Positions 61,401-64,000 of a stretch of DNA of 64,000 nucleotides are shown piece after piece. This DNA comes from Argyresthia goedartella (lineage: Eukaryota; Arthropoda; Insecta; Lepidoptera; Argyresthiidae): contig OX463829.1 of the NCBI GenBank assembly GCA_949825045.1, positions 23,468,715-23,532,714 of the forward strand, given 5' to 3'. The position numbers and the translations under genes are program-made. A model generated the notes under the pieces. The model did not search any database, was not told where the DNA came from, and saw only the letters and a program-made list of their open reading frames with translations. Within the stretch, counting starts at the first letter, position 1. Every line of letters starts with the position of its first letter.

Positions 61401-63367
61401 CCGCGACAGTAATGTACTATAAACTTCGACACCCAGTCATCAAAAATCGGGAATACACCATCACAAGGCCGTATCATCGAGTTACCTGTGCCACGCCGGC
61501 CCATTACCGCGCCTACGCACGAGACATCGTGATACCTGTGCCACGCCGGCCCATTACCGCGCCTACGCACAAGACATCGTGATACCTGTGCCACGCCGGC
61601 CCATTACCGCGCCTACGCACGAGACATCGTGATACCTGTGCCACGCCGGCCCATTACCGCGCCTACGCACGAGACATCGTGATACCTGTGCCACGCCGGC
61701 CCATTACCGCGCCTACGCACGAGACATCGTGATACCTGTGCCACGCCGGCCCATTACCGCGCCTACGCACGAGACATCGTGATACCTGTGCCACGCCGGC
61801 CCATTACCGCGCCTACGCACGAGACATCGTGATACCTGTGCCACGCCGGCCCATTACCGCGCCTACGCACGAGACATCGTGATTTTGAACCTTTGCCAGG
61901 GTAATAAAATTCAAAACCTGTAACGGGAAATTGAATTCCTAGAAATGCCATGGGAAGTGACTCCTTAAAACACATATGAAAAAATACCTACCATTAGCGG
62001 GAAAACAAACTAAAAAGAAAGTGTTGAGAACCACCACATATGGTATTGAATTAATTTTAATGAGATATAATGAGAGTGAAATGGAGATTAAATGCACTCC
62101 GCCAATTTATGGGCGGAAGCCAAATTGGCCTTGGAAAAATTGTTACCAATGAAGTCCAGGAAAGGTATACAAAAGCCTACAAAAATTTAATTTCCTGGAG
62201 AATTGAAAAAATAATTTATCTATAGAATTTCCATTTATTTCCTTGCATTTGTTTAAGATAAGCACCTCGGCAGAAATGGTAATTGCCTGACTCGTATTAT
62301 ACTCGTCCTGCAATCGACAACTTTCCCCGCCACGGCAGTAAAGTTGTATTTTATTTACCGTTTACCGCTTCCACCCAAAAAAAAACATTTCTGGTGTATG
62401 GGGACCTTTAACTTTTAAATTCACGTGTAGTTCATTATTTGTTGCTGTAGCGGCAACAGAAATACACACTCTCACTCCGGACTGACGGACGGACTGACAG
62501 GGGAGGCACCCTTCGGGTCATCACCATCATCAGCCTGTCAGGAAACCCACTGTTAGCATAGGCCTCCTCATGCACACGACATTCACCTCGGTCCTGTGCA
62601 AACTGCGTCCATTGTTTTCCTGCTATCTTGGCTATGTCATCGGACCATCCGGCACTCCGACCATAAATAGAAGACGCCGTAAGCACCCCAACACACAGGC
62701 TGACATTTAATTAGCCGACCATATTTAGGGGAATGATGGTAACGATAGCTATGATCAACTTTCCCCGTGAAACATATTGTCGCAAAATAAAAAATAAAAA
62801 TCGTTAATAAAAAGACCCATACTTTTTTTCGTTTGTGCCCATATGTTTCTTGGGGAGAGGTGTCCATAATTATGGGTACCATCATTCCCCAAAATATGGT
62901 CACCTAATTAAATGTCACCAGTATATGTGAACCAACCGTGTCAAATTTTCATATCAGACAACATAGCATATCTGTCATGTAGAAGAGACATAGCAAACAA
63001 CTGAGCAGTGAACAGAACAATTACCGTATGACAGACGAAGTAGCACTTCCTGCGTCTGCCTACAGTAATGGTCTCTGATCTGGCAGATGGTCTGCCGACG
63101 GATCTTCGGGTGCGGAACGCTATCAAAGGTATTACGAACCTCGTCGGAGTTGTCCCCGCAGTCGTTGACCCCGTCGCACCGCCACCAGGCCGGCAGACAG
63201 CGCCCGTTCCCACACTTGTACATCCAGTCGGGGCAGGTCGCGTTCGCCGGGAAGAACACGAACGGTTTGTCCTCGGGGCGGGGCAGGATCTTCGAGTTGG
63301 TGGTGGAAGTGCAGTTGGCTTCGTCGGAGGCGGCCGCGTCCTCGCAGTCGTTCTCGCCGTCGCAGAG
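22377..63367 (-). CDS. SORL1: SorLA/SORL1-type sorting receptor, 3' 17 exons (partial)
   Basis: A type I membrane receptor that sorts cargo between Golgi, endosomes and cell surface. Exons in transcription order: 63367-63140, 60258-60162, 58824-58663, 56719-56643, 55454-55290, 52439-52273, 49629-49514, 48097-47889, 47084-46844, 45768-45496, 44090-43955, 41680-41572, 41340-41215, 40139-39997, 37867-37656, 36185-35985, 22438-22377: 907 codons plus stop, every phase compatible. Domains: one partial and four complete LDLa modules (CDG...DCxDxSDE motifs), six FnIII domains, a membrane helix ([17 protein letters not shown]), and a tail with HRRL, an acidic DDDD run and a terminus [11 protein letters not shown]. 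That terminus is the diagnostic SORL1 GGA/AP-1 sorting end. The order LDLa-FnIII x6-TM-tail is unique to this family. VPS10, propeller and earlier LDLa exons must lie beyond 64000. Confidence 0.93.
22701..22741. repeat. Perfect 18-bp hairpin
   Basis: TTGTCCTGAAATAACCGC, loop GCGTT, GCGGTTATTTCAGGACAA. It is followed by CpG-rich GAAGCGCGCGCTG...GAGCGCG. It sits about 120 bp from the left TIR of the large insertion. Confidence 0.9.
22859..22899 (+). repeat. Left TIR of 13-kb element
   Basis: Carries GGTCGTTAAGCCACA; pairs with 35787-35827. Confidence 0.7.
23615..23650 (+). repeat. Possible piggyBac left end (TTAA target)
   Basis: TTAA followed by CCCCTTGTGTGTG, then ATTCCCGCTCCGGTAC. piggyBac elements insert at TTAA and often start with C runs. 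I could not find the inverted partner right of 28762. A direct copy of GTGTG..ATTCCCGCTCCGGTAC lies at 31011-31034, so the assignment is weak. Confidence 0.35.
23949..28762 (+). CDS. Intact piggyBac-like transposase gene, 8 exons
   Basis: Exons 23949-23956, 24940-25152, 25242-25349, 25461-25574, 25721-25789, 25873-25929, 26003-26079, 26988-28762 give an open 806-residue frame; all introns are GT-AG and all phases fit. Exon 1 is just MQ plus part of Arg. Exon 2 encodes an Arg/Gly-rich region ([25 protein letters not shown]). Exons 3-7 encode a Ser/Pro/Leu-rich linker and acidic [13 protein letters not shown]. The last exon holds the transposase fold: catalytic aspartates at about 488 (ALDESL), 571 (IWMDNFYNS) and 671 ([10 protein letters not shown]), and a C-terminal Cys-rich RING/PHD-like cluster (CVVCRKR...[14 protein letters not shown]). 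The family excises and inserts DNA at TTAA. The large last exon alone is 592 codons, the usual transposase length. Whether it is an active transposon or a domesticated gene cannot be decided here. Confidence 0.88.
24940..25152 (+). CDS. piggyBac-like exon 2, RGG-rich
   Basis: Acceptor TTCTGTAAG ends at 24939, donor TTCTTT|GTAAAT at 25153. 213 nt, divisible by 3, flanked by phase-2 introns. Strongly GC-rich against AT-rich introns. RGG/RG repeats usually bind RNA or nucleic acid; for this protein that is inference. If the intron is retained the frame stops at once (TAA). Confidence 0.75.
26100..26300 (+). repeat. Short tandem repeat and dispersed motif in piggyBac intron 7
   Basis: CAGGGTTCGCAGATATATTA and CAGGGTTCGCTGATAAATAT are tandem copies about 45 bp apart, each followed by CGATATATGTTTCAAT. 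A CTCTGCTACCCCG dispersed motif follows at about 26260. Confidence 0.6.
26988..28762 (+). CDS. piggyBac-like exon 8, transposase domain
   Basis: The acceptor TTCAAATCAG ends at 26987; GT completes the glycine codon begun in exon 7. The stop TAA is at 28760-28762. Contains the whole catalytic domain. A start inside this exon (GTG at 27029) is unlikely because the frame is open to the acceptor and joins exon 7 in phase. Confidence 0.9.
28763..31170 (+). other. piggyBac-like 3' region and gap
   Basis: AT-rich with several AATAAA signals (for example near 30003 and 30015), a (CT)n microsatellite at about 29538-29560, one copy of the TGCCACTGCCACC dispersed motif at about 30155, and the direct repeat at 31011-31034. 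No other gene supported. Confidence 0.5.
31177..31292. repeat. Perfect 22-bp inverted repeat
   Basis: TGTAAAAAGATCACGTCTGA (plus AG) at 31177-31198 and its exact inverse at 31271-31292 flank a 72-base loop. Resembles a tiny foldback element. Confidence 0.9.
31847..34511 (+). pseudogene. Disrupted DUF7869-like gene (candidate transposase)
   Basis: Start ATG at 31847 follows a good acceptor (TGTTTTTTGCAG). The N-terminal third is Ser/Asp-rich with two tandem [17 protein letters not shown] units (about 32450-32600). Then come [47 protein letters not shown] and EECEQCEAY, in the order typical of the DUF7869 architecture. The final domain has [33 protein letters not shown] and [14 protein letters not shown]. 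Breaks: an in-frame TGA at 33266-33268, a frameshift near 33910, and one near an A7 run at about 34233. Read across the breaks it spans about 2.67 kb. The spaced Asp...DN...GHT..D pattern looks like an RNase H-like DDE fold; transposase function is inference. The three breaks could also be partly sequence errors. Confidence 0.7.
32449..32620 (+). repeat. Tandem coding repeat in DUF7869-like gene
   Basis: Two units of about 99 bp encode [18 protein letters not shown] and [18 protein letters not shown]; the frame is preserved. Confidence 0.85.
34512..35786. other. Right subterminal region of 13-kb element
   Basis: AT-rich, with foldback CGAATTGAATAAT...ATTATTCAATTCG (about 34968-35019) and several CTAAAAGG(T/C)C motifs at about 35235, 35450, 35555 that mirror the left arm. 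No gene. Confidence 0.6.
35787..35827 (-). repeat. Right TIR of 13-kb element
   Basis: Carries TGTGGCTTAACGACC; the inverted match of 22859-22899. It ends about 160 bp from the donor of the SORL1 membrane exon. Confidence 0.7.
35985..36185 (-). CDS. SORL1: SORL1 exon: membrane segment and juxtamembrane tail
   Basis: Acceptor ACTCACAG at 36185, donor CACG|GTGAGC at 35985. Encodes AEQTPSSSS, the helix [20 protein letters not shown], and [15 protein letters not shown]...[14 protein letters not shown]. The position equal to the vertebrate retromer motif FANSHY reads [12 protein letters not shown]-rich exon. Confidence 0.9.
36718..36822 (+). repeat. Repeat with GGAGCGAGGCG palindromic core
   Basis: GTCACTTTCTGTCCGAATAC, then GGTCACAACTT and CTGGAGCCGAGC...GCGAGGCGA. 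The inverted match is at 59341-59435 in another SORL1 intron. Confidence 0.8.
37190..37431. mobile_element. 242-bp MITE
   Basis: TIRs of about 25 bp: AATGGGTAAATGATCACC at 37197-37214 and its inverse at 37408-37425. The centre carries the same module as in the MITEs at 15671 and 53234 (CAACCTAACATGAAG, GGGCTTCGCTTCGC, ACCTAAGCTACCGCAG). Confidence 0.88.
37656..37867 (-). CDS. SORL1: SORL1 exon: FnIII domain 6, second half
   Basis: Acceptor CCTTGCAG, donor GGAAG|GTAAGA. Encodes [33 protein letters not shown] and [12 protein letters not shown]. Confidence 0.9.
38262..38480 (+). repeat. SINE-like family, 5' part
   Basis: Begins GATCAAGTGCGAGTCGGACT...CGCACGAAGGGTTCCGTACC, then CAAAGTTATTGGTGCGGCTA-like sequence as in the full copy at 48797. 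The 3' half is missing. Confidence 0.8.
39050..39064 (+). repeat. Poly-C tract
   Basis: A run of about 15 cytosines, unusual in this AT-rich setting; may be an i-motif or sequencing-prone site. Confidence 0.9.
39738..39842 (+). repeat. Repeat fragment ending in GGTACAGAACCCTAA
   Basis: AATTCGGTCGTTTTATATTA is shared with 14518-14540; both end in GTAC(A/G)GAAC(C/G)CTAA. Related 3' end of the CCCTAAAAA family with a different body. Confidence 0.6.
39997..40139 (-). CDS. SORL1: SORL1 exon: FnIII 5/6 boundary
   Basis: Acceptor CCAGTCTCAG, donor GTGCA|GTGAGT (phase 2). Encodes [43 protein letters not shown]. Very GC-rich (CpG) compared with its introns. Confidence 0.9.
41215..41340 (-). CDS. SORL1: SORL1 exon: FnIII 5, second half
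   Basis: Acceptor TATGTTTCAG, donor TTTAT|GTGAGT. Encodes [20 protein letters not shown] and [12 protein letters not shown], 42 codons, phase 0-0. Confidence 0.9.
41572..41680 (-). CDS. SORL1: SORL1 exon: FnIII 5, first half
   Basis: Acceptor CTTTTCAG, donor TATATG|GTATGT. Encodes [19 protein letters not shown] and [17 protein letters not shown]. Confidence 0.9.
42170..43954. repeat. 103-bp minisatellite abutting a SORL1 exon
   Basis: About 17 monomers of 103 bp (anchor ATGTTGGGGG at 42345, 42448, 42551, 42654, 42757...). Two monomer types alternate, giving a 206-bp higher-order unit: one has CATTTCCCTAGTGTGCGGCC, the other AATTTCCCTAGAGTAAAGCC. A lone diverged monomer lies at 41799-41890, separated by about 280 bp of other sequence. 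The last monomer runs directly into the exon at 43955. Confidence 0.95.
43955..44090 (-). CDS. SORL1: SORL1 exon: FnIII 4, second half
   Basis: Acceptor CTTCATAG, donor CCCAA|GTAAGT. Encodes [38 protein letters not shown]. Confidence 0.9.
44621..45055 (+). repeat. About 430-bp repeat, tandem copy 1
   Basis: Starts ATCTACACACGTATCATAAA, includes hairpin AAAATTACACATTATG...CATAATGTGTAATTTT, TTTCGAACGCCGACGCCC (twice), GGTCAAACATGCGGTTCC and GTAGCAGTCACATAAACTAC. Related copies: 45045-45470 and 54525-54985. Element class unknown; no TIR or RT seen. Confidence 0.85.
45045..45470 (+). repeat. About 430-bp repeat, tandem copy 2
   Basis: Follows copy 1 directly with about 90% similarity; lacks the TTAAAACTCTCGAGT segment near the end. 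Confidence 0.85.
45496..45768 (-). CDS. SORL1: SORL1 exon: FnIII 3 end and FnIII 4 start
   Basis: Acceptor CACTTTCCAG, donor TGGCG|GTAAGC. Encodes [55 protein letters not shown]. Confidence 0.92.
46413..46450. repeat. Hairpin in SORL1 intron
   Basis: CTTCATGCCGTGTCGGT, loop TTTT, ACCGACATGGCATGAAG; one mismatch. Confidence 0.85.
46844..47084 (-). CDS. SORL1: SORL1 exon: FnIII 2 end and FnIII 3
   Basis: Acceptor TCGCCCCAG, donor GTTACTT|GTGAGT. Encodes [50 protein letters not shown]. Confidence 0.92.
47196..47270. repeat. Long near-perfect palindrome with GGCGCGCC core arms
   Basis: ATAAACTACGATAGCAAGGC...GCGCCCCTCCAATA pairs with TATTGGAGGGGCGCGCC...TATCGTAGTTTAT; arms of about 33 bp, small loop. 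Confidence 0.9.
47889..48097 (-). CDS. SORL1: SORL1 exon: FnIII 2
   Basis: Acceptor TCCCCCCCAG, donor TTCTGG|GTGAGT. Encodes [50 protein letters not shown]. Confidence 0.92.
48440..48560 (+). repeat. Dispersed repeat fragment (AAACGGCTGAACG type)
   Basis: ATATTATAAATGTGAAAGT...GTTCCTCAATCACGC...AAACGGCTGAACGAATTTA matches a very common lepidopteran interspersed repeat by memory of its consensus; only one copy here. Confidence 0.45.
48645..48781. mobile_element. 137-bp MITE next to SINE-like copy
   Basis: GCAGGGATATGATAAAATCA...AAGGGATTTG and its inverse CAATCCCTTAAAAATTTG...TGATTTTATCTTATCCCTGC. Ends 15 bp before the SINE-like copy at 48797. Confidence 0.85.
48797..49191 (+). repeat. Full-length 395-bp SINE-like element
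   Basis: Starts CCGGTCAAGTGCGAGTCTA...GCACGAAGGGTTCCGTACC, passes TATTGGTGCGGTTACTTTC, GGGAGCCCCCTTAAATATTT, GTTATAGCGGCAACATAAAT, then (GACG)n, and ends GGAACCCTAAAAA. The other seven copies in the window are pieces of it. No clear A/B boxes, so it may be an RTE/CR1-mobilised nonautonomous element. Confidence 0.85.
49514..49629 (-). CDS. SORL1: SORL1 exon: FnIII 1, second half
   Basis: Acceptor ATCTTTTCAG, donor GGAG|GTGAGC. Encodes [19 protein letters not shown] and [15 protein letters not shown]. Confidence 0.92.
50340..51000 (-). pseudogene. LINE reverse-transcriptase relic
   Basis: Minus-strand frames, broken by frameshifts, read [31 protein letters not shown] (about 50790-50860), then [19 protein letters not shown] and [17 protein letters not shown]...[11 protein letters not shown]. 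These are successive RT and thumb motifs of a Jockey/CR1-type LINE. Distinct from the copy at 2343-5290 (SQGSILN versus AQGSITG). Lies in the SORL1 intron between FnIII-1 exons. Confidence 0.8.
52273..52439 (-). CDS. SORL1: SORL1 exon: FnIII 1, first half
   Basis: Acceptor TTCCCCACAG, donor TTACAG|GTTAGT. Encodes [51 protein letters not shown]. Confidence 0.92.
53234..53896. mobile_element. 663-bp MITE
   Basis: Arms GGCTAGTCTAAAGATTAATT...TCGAGCCTCGGCTAATGTCC and the inverse at the right end, about 70 bp of TIR with indels. Further GGCTAA/TTAGCC units inside. The centre (53480-53635) carries two inverted copies of GCGGTAGCTTAGGTGAAG...GGGGGTGAG. Confidence 0.88.
54525..54985 (+). repeat. About 430-bp repeat, third copy
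   Basis: Same family as 44621-45470: ATCTACACACGTATCATAAA, TTTCGAACGCCGACGCCC, CATGCGGTTCCTGAACACAT, GTAGCAGTCACATAAACTAC. Contains an ATTATTATTATTA insertion. Confidence 0.85.
55290..55454 (-). CDS. SORL1: SORL1 exon: last LDLa repeat
   Basis: Acceptor ATCCCTCACAG, donor TATCAG|GTGAAG. Encodes a complete LDLa: [14 protein letters not shown]...[18 protein letters not shown], with the calcium-binding DCxDGSDE box. 55 codons, phase 0-0. Confidence 0.95.
56643..56719 (-). CDS. SORL1: SORL1 exon: LDLa second half
   Basis: Acceptor ATTGTTTCAG, donor TGTGG|GTAAGC. Encodes [20 protein letters not shown] and AHCVW; the first half of this module is in the exon at 58663. Confidence 0.9.
57740..57955 (-). 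repeat. tRNA-derived SINE
   Basis: Read on minus, it has the A box TATAGCTTAGCGGGTAG and B box GGGTTCGAATCCCGG, then TGTGATGAGC...CTTGGATGTTTTCTATGTAT. This is a common lepidopteran SINE. Lies in a SORL1 intron; the tRNA-like head is too short for a full cloverleaf with the right 3' end. Confidence 0.85.
58663..58824 (-). CDS. SORL1: SORL1 exon: LDLa second half and next LDLa start
   Basis: Acceptor ATTCTCAAAG, donor AACAGAG|GTGACG. Encodes [26 protein letters not shown], then [12 protein letters not shown]. Strongly GC-rich. Confidence 0.93.
59201..60060. mobile_element. 860-bp element with imperfect TIRs
   Basis: AGGCCGTCAGTTAAGAACCG...CAAATGGCTAA at the left, the inverse (CTAGCCATTTGC...CGGTCTTTAATGATCGGCC) at the right, about 75-80% identical. 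Contains the 59341-59435 repeat related to 36718-36822. Probably an old nonautonomous DNA transposon. Confidence 0.6.
59341..59435 (-). repeat. Inverted copy of the 36718-36822 repeat
   Basis: CGCCTCGCTCGGCTCCG...AGGTTGTACAT...GTATTCGGACAGAAAGTGAC is the reverse complement of the plus-strand copy at 36718. Confidence 0.8.
60162..60258 (-). CDS. SORL1: SORL1 exon: LDLa first half
   Basis: Acceptor TTTCTTCCAG, donor AGCCCG|GTGAGT. Encodes [20 protein letters not shown] and [12 protein letters not shown]; the first Cys closes the previous LDLa. Confidence 0.92.
61010..61120 (+). repeat. RTE-type LINE 3' end fragment
   Basis: ATCATCATCATCAGCCC...CCCACTGCTGGGCATTGGCC...CAAAGCACGCCATTCGCT is the widespread lepidopteran RTE 3' terminus. 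A second copy is at 62517-62665. Confidence 0.65.
61482..61881 (+). repeat. 50-bp tandem array, 8 copies
   Basis: Unit TACCTGTGCCACGCCGGCCC...ATTACCGCGCCTACGCAC...GAGACATCGTGA, 50 bp, eight almost identical copies (one A for G at about 61570). GC-rich in AT-rich flanks. In a SORL1 intron. Confidence 0.97.
62432..62516 (+). repeat. SINE-like 3' fragment
   Basis: TTGTTGCTGTAGCGGCAACA...GACTGACGGACGG...GGCACCCTTCGGGT; internal piece of the CCCTAAAAA family joined directly to an RTE 3' fragment. Confidence 0.65.
62517..62665 (+). repeat. RTE-type LINE 3' end fragment
   Basis: GTCATCACCATCATCAGCC...TAGGCCTCCTCATGCAC...TTGTTTTCCTGCTATCTTGG...CATCGGACCATCC; same family as 61010-61120, extending further 5'. 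Confidence 0.65.
63140..63367 (-). CDS. SORL1: SORL1 exon: LDLa end and full LDLa (first exon in window)
   Basis: Acceptor ACGCCCGCAG at 63367, donor GACGAG|GTTCGT at 63140 (a less usual GTTCGT). Encodes [19 protein letters not shown] (end of one module), then [20 protein letters not shown] and [12 protein letters not shown]. 76 codons, phase 0-0. The preceding exon is outside the window. Confidence 0.93.
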
Positions 63368-63704
63368 CTGCGGGCGTCGATTGTGTTAATGGGTTTGGCC
63401 AATGTCAAAGTGGCGCTAGCATCGTTAGTACCTAACGTCACGTTCACGTTTCTGCCTTACCAGTGAGGGCAATTGATGGTTAAGTGCTGAGTAATATAAA
63501 AAAAAACCTATGACCAAAAATATACAATACAGTTATACATGCTGTAACAGACAGGTATAGATGTTTATTACAAATGTCATTTTACATTGATGTAATGAAA
63601 CTACTATTCAGGTCTACCAGAAATGTTTGGTCATATTTTAAAGGGTTGTTAGGGACATCATTCTGAACAATTGTTACTATCTTTAGAAGCAACTTTATTT
63701 TTAA

Positions 63705-64000
63705 TTCCTCCGTACACGCACAATAGCGGCGGCAATGGTAGGGATGGTGTGAAGTGAATAGTTTGGATTTTACATTAACAATGTTCTTTACAAAGTTATT
63801 TGTGCGGCTACTTTCACACTCCATGTACGTAACCAGGTGCATTCATAAGTTTGTATGTGGTATTGAAGGAATTGTTGCATGGGAGCCCTCTTAAATATTT
63901 ATTTTATTCTGTTTTTTAGTATATGTTGTTATAGCGGCAACAGAAATACATCATCTGTGAAAATTTCATCTGTCTAACTATCACGGTTCATGAGATACAG
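63705..64000 (+). repeat. SINE-like copy cut by window edge
   Basis: ACAAAGTTATTTGTGCGGCT...ACTTTCACACTCCATGTAC, GGGAGCCCTCTTAAATATTT, GTTATAGCGGCAACAGAAAT, matching 48870-49115. Continues past 64000. Confidence 0.85.

Noticed and set aside
61482..61881. 50-bp array as coding repeats or CRISPR
   Set aside because: Period 50 is not a multiple of 3, the copies are contiguous without spacers, and it lies in a SORL1 intron.
62941..63447. 168-residue Thr/Arg/Pro-rich minus-strand ORF
   Set aside because: Wrong frame over the LDLa exon at 63140-63367; the in-phase frame gives a textbook LDLa module.

Overview
The window looks like genomic DNA from a moth or butterfly (Lepidoptera). It is AT-rich, has intron-split genes with GT-AG junctions, and is full of repeat families I recognise as typical of Lepidoptera: tRNA-derived SINEs with B boxes, a SINE-like family ending in GGAACCCTAAAAA with an ACGG microsatellite, RTE-type 3' ends, many TIR elements and a piggyBac-like transposase. 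The order is an inference from these repeats, because no species-specific gene was identified.

Two host genes dominate. On the plus strand (12041-21086) I assembled an 8-exon secreted serine protease homolog of 759 codons; every exon phase fits. It is a predicted dead protease, with Asn for the catalytic His and Val for the catalytic Ser. On the minus strand (63367-22377) are the last 17 exons (907 codons, all phases consistent) of a SorLA/SORL1-type sorting receptor: the end of the LDLa cluster, six FnIII domains, the membrane segment and a cytoplasmic tail ending in the GGA-type sorting motif. Its VPS10 and propeller exons lie beyond the right edge. The two genes converge, and their candidate poly(A) signals are only about 25 bp apart.

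The last SORL1 intron is 13.5 kb, and nearly all of it lies between inverted terminal repeats at 22859-22899 and 35787-35827 with shared subterminal motifs. I infer one large DNA transposon about 13 kb long. It holds a disrupted DUF7869-like gene (31847-34511) with acidic residues spaced like a DDE core, and an apparently intact 8-exon piggyBac-like transposase gene (23949-28762) with an RGG-rich N-terminal region and all three catalytic aspartates.

Layout: 1-2342, LINE and SINE debris; 2343-5290, a 5'-truncated LINE; 5291-11880, gene-poor repeats and hairpins; 11881-21100, the serine protease homolog with TIR elements in its introns; 21100-22440, the SORL1 3' end; 22859-35827, the composite transposon; 35985-63367, SORL1 exons with a 103-bp minisatellite (42170-43954), a 50-bp tandem array (61482-61881), SINEs, TIR elements and a LINE reverse-transcriptase relic in the introns; 63368-64000, SORL1 intron with a SINE-like copy.
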